From Phycisphaeraceae bacterium (GTDB lineage Bacteria; Planctomycetota; Phycisphaerae; Phycisphaerales; UBA1924): 64,000 nt of DNA. The notes beneath the pieces were generated by a model. That model had not been told where the DNA came from and ran no database searches. It saw only the letters and a list, made by a program, of their open reading frames with translations. The translations under genes were made by a program, and so were the position numbers. The first letter of the stretch is position 1. The number at the start of each line of letters is the position of its first letter. The DNA lies in contig JAHBXL010000001.1 of the NCBI GenBank assembly GCA_019636495.1, positions 62,001-126,000 of the forward strand, read 5' to 3'. This document shows positions 17,079 through 29,300 of this stretch, one piece after another.

Positions 17079-17606
17079 CTACATCGCGCTGCCAAGCCCC
17101 ATGCACCGCCGCCACGCGCTGACCTGTCCGTAGTGGCTCATCGGGTGCGCCGCCACGATGAAGTTGCACACCGCGCCCACCGTCGGGAACATCTCCTTCA
17201 TCCGCCCCTCGCCCGGGTTGGGCGCCGAGAGTTGCGCATCGCTCGCGCTCGAAACGGCCGCGAGCGCAGCCTCATACGCCGCCCTGTGGAATGACACGAG
17301 TTTCTCCATCGTCGGGTAACTCGTCCCGTTCGGGTCGTCCTTGCATTCAACGCCCGCCTTGAAGAGTCCGTCCCAATCGGCCGGGGTCGCGGTCAAGCCC
17401 TTGGGCTGACCCAGCATCTCCAGCACGCGCTGCGGGTACATCGCCAGATGTCCGTAGACAAACGCGGGGTGGTTGGTGTGCACGGGCTTCCCGCCCGGCG
17501 CTGGGAATCGCGCGAAGTCCGCCGGTCTGATGTCCTTCAAGAGCATTTCCGCGTAGCGCAGCGACAAGTTTCCGGCGGGAACGATGGCGTTGGCGATGCT
17601 GCCCAT
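17079..17606 (-). CDS. DinB-like (four-helix bundle) protein
   Basis: A 175-aa protein beginning MGSIANAIVPAGNLSLRYAEMLLKDI. The middle has HTNHPAFVYGHLA and the end VCNFIVAAHPMSHYGQVSAWRRCMGL. The spaced histidines fit the metal triad of the DinB/YfiT superfamily, which includes thiol-dependent transferases and many uncharacterised proteins. ATG 17606 is supported by an AGGAGA ribosome site just upstream on the minus strand. It converges on the EVE gene with 17 bp between stops. The GNAT gene lies upstream on the same strand. Confidence 0.7.
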   Translation of the reverse strand: MGSIANAIVPAGNLSLRYAEMLLKDIRPADFARFPAPGGKPVHTNHPAFVYGHLAMYPQRVLEMLGQPKGLTATPADWDGLFKAGVECKDDPNGTSYPTMEKLVSFHRAAYEAALAAVSSASDAQLSAPNPGEGRMKEMFPTVGAVCNFIVAAHPMSHYGQVSAWRRCMGLGSAM

Positions 17607-17686
17607 GGTCGGTTCTCCTGGAGTGTTCCAGATCGATCGTAGCGAGCGTGCAGCGATGCAGACACCGAAAGGATGCCAAGCACGCA

Positions 17687-18205
17687 TCAGGACGGCGGCC
17701 GGAACTGCAGGCACATGTGCACTTCGTCGTACGCGCGGCCCTCCCAGCGCAGCGCGCCGGGCTCCACGCCCCAGGCCGCGAACCCCAGACGCTCGTACAG
17801 CCGACGGGCGTGCACGGTCGCCGCGCTGACCGACAGACCGATGCTGTCCACGTCGGGCCATGCTCTCGCGGCGTCGATCGCGGCACGCATCACGCCCTCG
17901 CCGACGCCGCGCCCGCGCCACGACGGCGTGACGTACACCCCGTACACATACGCGCGGTGCGCCATCTTCGGGTGCGGCTGACGCATCAGGCTGGCCACGC
18001 CCACCAGTGCGCCCCCGCCGAACGCGCCCACGATCACCACCCCCGGCTCGGCCAGACGCTGGGCCACCTTCGCGGGATCGATCGCGACATCGGTGGATTC
18101 GCTCGCGGCGAACGCGAGCGGCGAATCGCGCAGCATCTCCCGACGCAGTACCGCATAGGCCGGCGCATCGTCGGCGGTCAGATGCCGGATCGTGGCCGCT
18201 TCCAT
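17687..18205 (-). CDS. GNAT-family N-acetyltransferase
   Basis: A 172-aa protein with the GNAT acetyl-CoA site visible as VYVTPSWRGRGVGEGVMRAAIDAA (the RGRGVG loop). The closing motif A is followed by LSVSAATVHARRLYERLGFAAWG. The N-terminus is IRHLTADDAPAYAVLRREML. The substrate is unknown and relatives acetylate amino acids, peptides or small amines. It begins 4 bp after the obgE stop, so the two are probably co-transcribed. Confidence 0.8.
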   Translation of the reverse strand: MEAATIRHLTADDAPAYAVLRREMLRDSPLAFAASESTDVAIDPAKVAQRLAEPGVVIVGAFGGGALVGVASLMRQPHPKMAHRAYVYGVYVTPSWRGRGVGEGVMRAAIDAARAWPDVDSIGLSVSAATVHARRLYERLGFAAWGVEPGALRWEGRAYDEVHMCLQFRPPS

Positions 18206-18209
18206 CGCG

Positions 18210-21247
<3,038 letters not shown>

Positions 21248-21265
21248 CGCCGCGCCGTGCAGCAC

Positions 21266-21895
21266 TCAGAACTCCGGCGAGATCGAGAATCGAAGCAACC
21301 GCGTGCTCGGCGACGATGGATCGCGGAATGCCAGTTCCGCGGCGTGCAGCATGAGCCGCTGGTCCGGATGCTCACGTCTGCCGTAGAGCGGGTCGCCGAT
21401 GATCGGATGGCCGATGTGCGCCGCGTGCACGCGCAACTGGTGCGTGCGCCCCGTGTGCGGCACGAATCGCAGCCGCGTGCGGTCGGTCTCGAACGCCAGA
21501 ACGTTCCAATGCGTAAGCGATGGCGCGCCGTGCACGGGGTCAACAATGTGGTACGGCCGACGGTCAATGTCCAGGCGGATCGCCGCGTTGATCTCGCCGC
21601 TGTCGGACGGAACGATCCCCTCGACCAGCGCGATGTAGGCTTTCTCCACCTCGCGCTGCTCGAACTGCCGCGACAGGTCGCGCTGCGCATCGGCATCGAG
21701 CGCGACCACGATCAGGCCCGAGGTGTCCATGTCGAGCCGGTGCACCACCAGCGGGCCGCTGGCGTGCGGGAACATCCGCAACACTCGCGATGCCACGCAG
21801 TCCTGCTTGTCGGGTCCCTTGCCCGGCACCGACAGCAGGCCCGCGGGCTTGTTCACGACGACGAAGCGGTCGGCAGCGTGGACGATGGGGAGCAT
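21266..21895 (-). CDS. RluA-family pseudouridine synthase
   Basis: A 209-aa catalytic domain without an S4 domain. FVVVNKPAGLLSVPG opens the fold. HRLDMDTSGLIVVALD carries the catalytic aspartate in the HRLDxxTSG motif. GRTHQLRVHAAHIGHPIIGDPLYG is the RTHQIR motif. Such short members resemble RluA or TruC and isomerise uridines in rRNA or tRNA; the target base cannot be told. It converges on the glycosyltransferase gene with an 18-bp gap. A second RluA-like domain is in the fusion at 50837-52525. Confidence 0.87.
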   Translation of the reverse strand: MLPIVHAADRFVVVNKPAGLLSVPGKGPDKQDCVASRVLRMFPHASGPLVVHRLDMDTSGLIVVALDADAQRDLSRQFEQREVEKAYIALVEGIVPSDSGEINAAIRLDIDRRPYHIVDPVHGAPSLTHWNVLAFETDRTRLRFVPHTGRTHQLRVHAAHIGHPIIGDPLYGRREHPDQRLMLHAAELAFRDPSSPSTRLLRFSISPEF

Positions 21896-22004
21896 CGGGA
21901 GTGTGGAAGTCGGAATGCAGAGGTCGGAGCGCGGAGCAACCCGGGCGGATGCTAGCGTGAAACGATCTTGCTGCGTTGGTCAGGCTTTGCCGCCGCGGCA
22001 CGAA

Positions 22005-22017
22005 TACCCTTGCCCAG
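22005..22017 (+). promoter_or_regulatory. -10-like TACCCT box directly before the start codon
   Basis: TACCCT at 22005-22010, 7 nt, then ATG 22018. This favours 22018 over the next in-frame ATG at 22036, although the latter has an AAAGGAGA site at 22023-22030. Confidence 0.45.
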
Positions 22018-23307
22018 ATGCGAAAGGAGATCGCCATGACGCCCACTCTCGCCCTTCTGCTCGCGGCGTGCACGGCCGCACAGACTTCGACCGCCAATCG
22101 GCCCGGCGCGCAGCCGCTGGACTGGCGAACGCTCGAGGCGCCGCTATTGGTCAACCATGTTCAGATCACCTCGCGCGACCGCTTCGTCAAGGCCGGCGAG
22201 GCGTACTTCGACCACGATTCCCCGCCGAACTGGATCATTTTTCAGGCCGTGCCCGTTCCCGCGCCGGGCCAGATGGAAGACCCGCACTACGCGATGTACG
22301 TGGCGAAACTGCAACGCGATGAGTCCGGCCGCATCACCGGCACCGAAGAGCCGGTGCGCATCAGCCCGCCCTCCACCTACAACACCTGCGGCTGGTTCGA
22401 TCCGGTCGATCGTTCGAGGGTGATCTACGCCAGCACGCTGATTCCGCCGGCCCGGTCCGACAGGAGCGGTTTCCAGGTCGGAACGCGAAACTACGTCTGG
22501 CAGTTTCCCGAGGAGACCGAGATCGTCGAGCAGTCGGTGTTCGCGCTGACGGGCGGAGAAGGGGAGTCGTCCGTTGTCCGCGGATCGGTCAAGCCCGGGT
22601 CCGCGCCCGAGGTGCTTTTCAGCCGCCCCAACTACGATGCCGAATGCTCGTTCACGCGCGATGGCCGGTTCGTGCTCTACGCGCACGTTCGCGATGAACC
22701 GAGTTTCGGCCGCCAGGATGCGGACATCTACATCTACGACACCGCATCGAAGACGCACACGCCGCTGGTCGTGGCCGATGGCTATGACGGCGGGCCTTTC
22801 TTCTCGCCCGATGACAAGTGGATCTGCTACCGCTCCGACCGCCAGGGCAACAGCCACCTGCAACTGTTCATTGCCGAAATCGACTGGGAAGATGGCAAAC
22901 CCGTCGGCATCAGGCGCGAGATCCAGATCACGGACGACTCAGCCGTGAACTGGGCGCCCTACTGGCACCCCTCGGGCAAGTTCCTGGTGTACGGGACCTC
23001 CGCGGTCGATCCGCAGCGTCACAGCAACTACGAGGTCTTCGCGATCGAGATCGACCCGAGCAAGCCCAGCGCGAACCTGCGGCAGCGACGAATCACGTTC
23101 GCCGCCGGTGCCGACGTGCTGCCCGTTTTCAGCGACGATGGCAGACTGATGATGTGGACCGCGCAGCGCGGCCCGATGGTCGAGGGAGAGATCAAGCCGT
23201 CGAGCCAGGTGTGGATCGCCGAAGTCAACCCCGGTGGCGGCTTCGCCAAGCCGGCGAGGTTGTTTGAGAACCTGCCCGACCAGCGGCCGGAGAATGCGGC
23301 AAGGTGA
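22018..23307 (+). CDS. Lipoprotein with TolB-like PD40 beta-propeller repeats
   Basis: A 429-aa protein starting MRKEIAMTPTLALLLAAC: basic residues, a hydrophobic run and an LAAC lipobox, so it is probably lipid-anchored after export. Starting at 22036 would lose the basic residues, which supports 22018. The body has repeated PD40/WD40-like blades: ECSFTRDGRFVLYAHV, GGPFFSPDDKWICYRSDR, NWAPYWHPSGKFLVYG, ADVLPVFSDDGRLMMWT. Many residues fall in the xSPDGxxIxF pattern of TolB propellers. Its role is unknown; binding a peptide or glycan in the periplasm is a reasonable guess. It is followed by argH with its own promoter box. Confidence 0.75.
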   Translation: MRKEIAMTPTLALLLAACTAAQTSTANRPGAQPLDWRTLEAPLLVNHVQITSRDRFVKAGEAYFDHDSPPNWIIFQAVPVPAPGQMEDPHYAMYVAKLQRDESGRITGTEEPVRISPPSTYNTCGWFDPVDRSRVIYASTLIPPARSDRSGFQVGTRNYVWQFPEETEIVEQSVFALTGGEGESSVVRGSVKPGSAPEVLFSRPNYDAECSFTRDGRFVLYAHVRDEPSFGRQDADIYIYDTASKTHTPLVVADGYDGGPFFSPDDKWICYRSDRQGNSHLQLFIAEIDWEDGKPVGIRREIQITDDSAVNWAPYWHPSGKFLVYGTSAVDPQRHSNYEVFAIEIDPSKPSANLRQRRITFAAGADVLPVFSDDGRLMMWTAQRGPMVEGEIKPSSQVWIAEVNPGGGFAKPARLFENLPDQRPENAAR

Positions 23308-23413
23308 GCGTGCCATCGACCGTCCCGTCGATGTCCGAGGCAGCCCGGAGTTCTTGAACGCCTTGCCGCCGGGCGCGATGACCACTCCAGGCCGGTTCGC
23401 GATGACACGGGCA

Positions 23414-23425
23414 TAACCTCTCGCC
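23414..23425 (+). promoter_or_regulatory. -10-like TAACCT box directly before argH
   Basis: TAACCT at 23414-23419 is followed by 6 nt and ATG 23426, with no Shine-Dalgarno sequence. Confidence 0.45.
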
Positions 23426-25444
23426 ATGAGCACACCCAAGCCCTGGGAGCACGCCAAGTCGGGAGAGGGGTCGGGCACTGATCCGCTCGCGGCACGCTTT
23501 GTCGAGTCGTTGTCGTATGACACAAGGCTGTACGCCGCGGACATTCGGGGCTCCATCGCGCACGCGCAGATGCTCGACCGGGTCGGCATGATCTCTCGCG
23601 ATGATCTTGCGGCGATCGAACGCGGGCTTCGCGAGATCCAGCGCGAGATCGAGTCCGCGCCGGCCGGGCCGCGGGCGGTGGGCGTTCGGGGCGCATGGCC
23701 GGGCTGGAAGATCGACCTCGAAGATGTGCACATGTGCATCGAGGCCGCGCTGATCGAGAAGATCGGCGAGCCGGGGCGGCGGCTGCACACGGGCCGCTCG
23801 CGGAACGACCAGGTGGCGCTCGACCTCCGCCTGTGGCTGCGCGATGAGGCCGCGCCTGCGCTGCACAGCGCGCTGGCGGATCTCCTCGACGCGTTCAAGG
23901 ATCTGGCACGGCGTTGCGGGCCGATCGTCCTGCCGACCTACACGCACCTGCAACGCGCCCAGCCCGGGACCGTGGGCGCCGAGTGCATGGCGTGGTGGTC
24001 GATGTTCGCTCGCGATGCGAATCTGTGCTCGCAGCAGGAGACCGGCGAGTGGGGCCTGATGGCTTCGCCGCTGGGCTCGGGTGCGGTGGCGGGTTCGCTC
24101 CTGCCGCTCGATCGGCACGCCGCAGCGCAATCGCTCGGATTTGCCACTCCCGAACAGAGTTCCATCGATGCGACCGCCTCGCGCGATGAGGCGCTCGACT
24201 TCGCCTACCTGCTCTCGCGCATCGCCGTGCACCTCTCGCGCCTGGCCGAGCAGTGGATCATCTACTGCACCACCGAGTTCGGATTCCTCAAACTCGGCAG
24301 CGCGTTCACCACCGGCTCATCGATGATGCCGCAGAAGCGCAACCCCGACATGCTCGAACTCATCCGCGGCCGCAGCGCAAACATCATCGGCGCGCTCACC
24401 GGCCTGCTCACCCTCTGCAAGGGCCTGCCCCTGGCCTACAACCGCGACCTGCAGGAGGACAAACGCCTGTTGTTCGCGGCGTTCGATACCACGCTCGACT
24501 GCATCGTCATGGCCGCGCGAGTTGTCGCCAGCGCCGAGTTCGATCAAACACGCATCGACACCGCGGCGGGCGGGCTTGACCGCGGATACCTCGATGCGAC
24601 CGCGCTGGCCGAGCACCTGGTGCTCAGGGGCGTGCCCTTCCGAACCGCCCACCAGATTGTCGGTTCGCTCGTGCGAGAGTGCGAGGCGACCGGTCGCGAT
24701 GCGCTGTCGCAGATGAAAGTCGACGAGTTCAACGCCGCGCTGCACGCGGCCGGATTCCCGAAGATCACCATCGACCGCACCGTGTACGACGTGCTGAACG
24801 CGAAGAACGTCGCCGCGGCGTACAAGTCCGCGGGCCACGCGGGCTCCGGTCCCGGCGGCTACCGCGACTGGCTGGAGGCCGATGCGACGCACAAGGAACT
24901 GATGGAGCAAGCGCAGGCATCGTCGGAGCGCCCCGGGCGCGATGCGAGCACACCCGCCCCCGCGATCAGTGCTGCCGCGATGCAAGCCGCCGCGCCCGCA
25001 TCGCTCTTTGGCGGAGAAGCCGAAGCGGTGGACCCGGCCGCACGGCGCAATGCCGATGCCGCGCTTATCGCCGCGTACCAGAAGGTCGGTCGCACGCTGG
25101 ACGATCTGCCGTATACCACCGATTTCGATGCGATGCACAGCCAATTTCAGGGTGCCGGCACGGGGCTGACCAAGCGTACCGCGCTGCAACGCCTCCAGAA
25201 CCTCCGCAAGGCCGGGAAACTCCCGCCCGCCGGTCGCGCGGCGAGCACGCCGCCGCGAATCTCGGAGGACGAGGAGACTCTGCTGCGTGAACTGGTGATC
25301 GCCATGACCGGTTCGCTCGGCCAGCGCGACCAGTTGCCCTATGACCCGCGGTTCGATGGACTCGTTGAGGCCTTCAACCAGCAGGCCGGACGAGAACTCT
25401 CGCCGCACGACATCTGGAGATTGGTGGCCAAACTCGCCAAGTGA
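23426..25444 (+). CDS. argH: Argininosuccinate lyase with tandem C-terminal extension domain
   Basis: A 672-aa protein; normal ArgH is about 460-490 aa. Residues 1 to about 495 are the lyase that releases arginine and fumarate. They include HTGRSRNDQVALD, TYTHLQRAQPGT, the fumarase/lyase signature GSSMMPQKRNPD and TIDRTVYDVLNAKNV. An Ala/Pro-rich linker leads to about 130 extra residues with two similar units. One is LDDLPYTTDFDAMHSQF...RLQNLRKAGKLP and the other QRDQLPYDPRFDGLVEAF...IWRLVAKLAK. The shared core is LPY-x3-F(D)-x4-F. I know no function for this module. The frame is continuous and in good codon use, so it is a real fusion rather than missed termination. Confidence 0.9.
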   Translation: MSTPKPWEHAKSGEGSGTDPLAARFVESLSYDTRLYAADIRGSIAHAQMLDRVGMISRDDLAAIERGLREIQREIESAPAGPRAVGVRGAWPGWKIDLEDVHMCIEAALIEKIGEPGRRLHTGRSRNDQVALDLRLWLRDEAAPALHSALADLLDAFKDLARRCGPIVLPTYTHLQRAQPGTVGAECMAWWSMFARDANLCSQQETGEWGLMASPLGSGAVAGSLLPLDRHAAAQSLGFATPEQSSIDATASRDEALDFAYLLSRIAVHLSRLAEQWIIYCTTEFGFLKLGSAFTTGSSMMPQKRNPDMLELIRGRSANIIGALTGLLTLCKGLPLAYNRDLQEDKRLLFAAFDTTLDCIVMAARVVASAEFDQTRIDTAAGGLDRGYLDATALAEHLVLRGVPFRTAHQIVGSLVRECEATGRDALSQMKVDEFNAALHAAGFPKITIDRTVYDVLNAKNVAAAYKSAGHAGSGPGGYRDWLEADATHKELMEQAQASSERPGRDASTPAPAISAAAMQAAAPASLFGGEAEAVDPAARRNADAALIAAYQKVGRTLDDLPYTTDFDAMHSQFQGAGTGLTKRTALQRLQNLRKAGKLPPAGRAASTPPRISEDEETLLRELVIAMTGSLGQRDQLPYDPRFDGLVEAFNQQAGRELSPHDIWRLVAKLAK

Positions 25445-25460
25445 GCGCGATGCCGCGCGG

Positions 25461-26279
25461 TCACACGCCGCCCAGCACGCGGCACAGCGCGCTGTGCAGG
25501 TGCCCGTTGCTCATCAGCACGCGCTGCCTGGGAATCGGCGAAACCTCGCCCCGCCAGCCGCTCAGCACGCCGCCCGCCTCCTCGATGATCACCGAGAACG
25601 GCGCGATGTCCCAGATCTTCAGGCTCACATCGACCGCCGCATCGACCCGTCCCGTCGCGCCCAGGATGTACGCGTACGCATCATTCCAACCCCGCGTGCG
25701 CCACACCGCGCGCGCAAGCCGTTCAAACGCCGCAAACTCGCCGACCTCCAGGAATCCGTGCGGCTGCACCGTCTCCACCAGCGAGCGAGACAGTTCACGC
25801 TCCTCCGACACCCGCGCCGGTCGGGGCGGTGCGCCGGGCGATGTCACCCACCACGCGCCACCGCCCCGCGCGGCATACACGCTCTCACCCCACGCCGGCA
25901 TGGAGGCATACCCCACGACCGCGCGATCGTCCTCCATGACCGCGAGGAGCGTCGAGAAGATCGGAATGCCCCGCGCAAACGCGCGTGTCCCATCGATCGG
26001 ATCGATCACCCACGTGAAGCCGGAGCGTGACGGGCGCTCACCGAACTCTTCGCCGACGACGCCATCGTTCGGGAACTCGCGTTCGATGGCCGCGCGGAGC
26101 ATCTCTTCGATGGCGCGATCAGCAACCGTCACCGGCGAGCCATCCGCCTTGTCATCGGCCGCGATGCCCGCGGGGTCGAAGTGCTGCATCGCGATTGCGC
26201 GGGCCCGCCCGCCGAGGGCGACGGCAAGATCCAGCCGCGCGGCGTGCTCGGCCTGCACGGCATGTTCGGACGTGCCCAT
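25461..26279 (-). CDS. Inositol monophosphatase-family phosphatase (HisN-like)
   Basis: A 272-aa protein of the Mg-dependent phosphatase superfamily. Metal ligands are in VVGEEFG (E), WVIDPIDGTRAF (DPxDGT) and WNDAYAYILGATGRVDAAVDVSLKIWDIAPFSVIIEEAGG (the WDxAP motif). It hydrolyses inositol phosphate, histidinol phosphate or a similar ester. The closest look is to bacterial histidinol-phosphatases of this fold, but this is not certain. Start ATG 26279 follows TACGCT by 6 nt on the minus strand. It lies downstream of, and convergent with, argH. Confidence 0.82.
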   Translation of the reverse strand: MGTSEHAVQAEHAARLDLAVALGGRARAIAMQHFDPAGIAADDKADGSPVTVADRAIEEMLRAAIEREFPNDGVVGEEFGERPSRSGFTWVIDPIDGTRAFARGIPIFSTLLAVMEDDRAVVGYASMPAWGESVYAARGGGAWWVTSPGAPPRPARVSEERELSRSLVETVQPHGFLEVGEFAAFERLARAVWRTRGWNDAYAYILGATGRVDAAVDVSLKIWDIAPFSVIIEEAGGVLSGWRGEVSPIPRQRVLMSNGHLHSALCRVLGGV

Positions 26280-26291
26280 GCCCGCAGCGTA
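26280..26291 (-). promoter_or_regulatory. -10-like TACGCT box directly before the phosphatase start (minus strand)
   Basis: Read on the minus strand, TACGCT (26291-26286) is followed by GCGGGC and ATG at 26279. Same arrangement as the other start-adjacent boxes. Confidence 0.45.
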
Positions 26292-26298
26292 GCAGAAA

Positions 26299-26334
26299 GG
26301 CGCAAAGAAAGACCCCGGCCCTATGGCCGGGGTC
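26299..26334 (-). terminator. Rho-independent terminator for the tricorn-like protease gene
   Basis: On the minus strand, GACCCCGGCC-ATAG-GGCCGGGGTC (26334-26311) is a perfect 10-bp stem with a 4-nt loop, followed by TTTCTTT. It lies 59 bp after the protease stop. Confidence 0.85.
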
Positions 26335-26392
26335 ATGGAGTGCATCGTGCGGTTCGCACCCCGCCCTGGACAGCGGGGCCATCAAGGCCGGA

Positions 26393-29300
26393 TCACCAAT
26401 CGTGCCTGGGAATCCCCATCTTCGACCGATCCGGCGAGGCCGGCCGCGGCGGCGGCTTGAACGCCTTGGTCGGAATCTCCGCGAGCATCAGGTCGATCGC
26501 GGCGTCGAGTTGCGGGTCTCCGCCGTTCCACATCAGCGCGGGGTCGTCGATCACCTCGATGTCCGGGTCAACACCGTGCCCCTCGACGCCCCAGTGGCCA
26601 TCGAGTTTGTAGAAGCCGAACGTCGGCACCGTCATCGAGCCGCCATCGACAAAGCGCGGGTTGCCGGAGATGCCCACCAAGCCGCCCCACGTGCGCGTGC
26701 CGATCAGTTTGCCGAGGTTGTGGTGGCGGAACAGCCAGGGGAACATGTCGCCCCCGGAGCCCGCAAGCCCGTTGATGAGCATGCACTTGGGCCCCTGGTG
26801 CCCGTTGTCGGGCGAGGGCCACGCGTTGCCATCGCGCCGCGCCCAGAAGTTCGTCACCGGGCGGTTGAGCAGTTCGACGAACCGGTGCGGAATCTGCCCG
26901 CCGCCGTTCCAGCGTTCGTCGATGATCATCGCCTGCATGTCCTTCTGGCCGAAGAACTGCCTGTAGAGTTCGTTCTGTCCATCCACGCCCGTGTTGGGCA
27001 CATAGACATAAGCGACCTTGCCGCCGGTCCGCTCCTCGACGTACCTCCGCTTGGACTCGATCCACGCGCGGAAGCGCAGGCCGACTTCGCTGCCCATCGG
27101 CGTCACGAGCGCAAGCCGAGCCTCCTTGTCCACCATCGGCTTGCTGGAGACGGTCAGATACGTCGGTCTTCCCGCCATCCCGACAAACGCGGCCCACGGG
27201 TCCTTGCTCGTGTCGAGCGGGAGCCCGTTGACCTCCAGCAGGTAGTCGCCCTCGTTCACGCCCACCCCCGGCTGCGAGAGCGGGCCGACGGCATCGGAAT
27301 CCCACGGTCCGCCGCGGTGGATTTTCGAAATCCGGTACGCCGGCGCCGCGCCCGAACGATCGAGTTCAAAGTCGCACCCAAGCAGGCCCACGTTCTGGCT
27401 CGGCTGGCTCTCCCCATCGCCGACGCCCTGGATGTACGCGTGGCCGATGTTCAGTTCCGAGATCAGTTCGCCCAGCACCCAGGCCACATCCTCACGCGAG
27501 GCGCAGTCGTCGATCATCGCGCCGTAGTGCTCACGCATCTTCGCCCAGTCCACGCCGTGCAGCGTGGATTCATAGAAGAAGTCTCGCTGCAGACGCCATG
27601 CCTCGTTGAAGATCTGCCGCCACTCGTTGCGCGGCTCCAGCGTCATCACCATCCCCGCAGTCGAGGGTGATTGCGCCCGGCCGCCGCCCGCGGCCGCATC
27701 CACGATCGTCGCCCCCGGGCCGCGCATCACCAGCAGTTTCTTCCCGTCGGCCGAGATCGTGTACGAACCAAGTGCGGTGACGAGTTTCTCCTCCTTCTCG
27801 TCGTCCTTGTAGTTGTAAATCTTGATGCCAGTGTCCCCGCCGCCCGCGCCCCCGCGCCCGCCGGTTCGCGCGAAGATCAGCCGGTCGCCATCGGCGACCA
27901 TCAGCCCGCCGAAGTTGCCCGAGGGCAGAGGAATCTGGATCGCACGGGCCTCAAAGCCCTCGAGGTCGATCTTCAGGTCCTTGGACTTGTCCGCCTTCTT
28001 CGCCTCCGGCTTGGCATCGGTCTTTGCATCGTCCTTCTTGTCATCCGCCGGGGGCGCGTCCGGCGCGGTCCGGCGGCCCCGCCACTGGCCCTGCTGGTCC
28101 TCGACGGACCACGTGCCCGAGCCCTCACCATTCTTGATCTCGCCGCGCAGCGTCACGGCCGCGCCATTGACGGTCGCGACGAACTCCAGCGCGCCCGTCC
28201 CCTTGTCAAAGGTCCCCTCGCCGCTGCCTGCGCCCATCGGCGATGACAACGACCCGGTGAGCCGTCCATCGGCGCCCAGTTTCAACTTCATCGTGAACAC
28301 CAGCCCGCCGGGCGGCAGGTTGCCGCCGGTCGCGGTCGTCTCCCAGGTGCCCGACACGCCGTCATCGGCCGCGCCGGCGGTCTCGTCTTTCTTCTCCTCT
28401 TTCTTTTCCTCCTTCTTGGCCTCTTCCTTCTTCAGGCTTTCCTCGTCACTCCGGGGCAGCCACGGGCTCTTGATCTCCGCGCGCAGCGGCACCATCAGCA
28501 GCACGCCCGAATCGGCGTAGACGAATGTGTTGTCGATGTCCGAGTACCGCGGACGCGAAATGTCCTTCCGAGAGGTGTAAAACAGCCAATCGCCCTTGCG
28601 ATCAAACGTCGGCGAGCCCGCATCGAACATGCTGCTCGTCACCTGCGTCTTCTCGCCGGTCTTCACGTTGTAGATCATCACGCAGCCGTTGGCGTTCGCG
28701 GAGTCCATCCGCGCGTACGTGATCCACTGCGATTCGTGCGACCACGAGAACGAAGGCGCACGCATCCACGGGTCCTTGTCGAACTCCTTGGTCTCGCCCG
28801 TCTCCACCGTCGTCAGGTACATCCGCCCGTTCGCATCGTGGAACGCGATGAACTTCGAATCCGGCGACCACGTCGGCGAATACCGGAACCCCTCCCCAAG
28901 GTCGGTCAACTTCCGCGGCGGCGCATCAGACCACGGGCCCGGCAGCGGCGCGGGCTCGTCCTTCTTGTCCTCCGCCGCGGGGCGGCTGTCGGCCGGACGA
29001 ATGTACAACTCATACTCCCCGCTCTCGTCGGAGAAGTATGCGATCCAGCGGCCATCCGGCGACCACGAGGGGTCGCGCTCGGCAACGCCATCGGTCCTCG
29101 TCATGTTCCGCGTCACGCCGTCCTTCGCCGGCAGCGACCACAACTCGCCGCGAGCCTCCAGCACCACGCGCTTGCCTGTCGGCGAGATCGTCCCGTTGCT
29201 GATCAGCGACGAGGTGTTCGCGGTCCGCGCGCGAATCCGCGGCCGGTCGCCGGGGATCGTCACCTTGATCTCGTGCGTCTGCCCGCCCGGCAGGTCCAGG

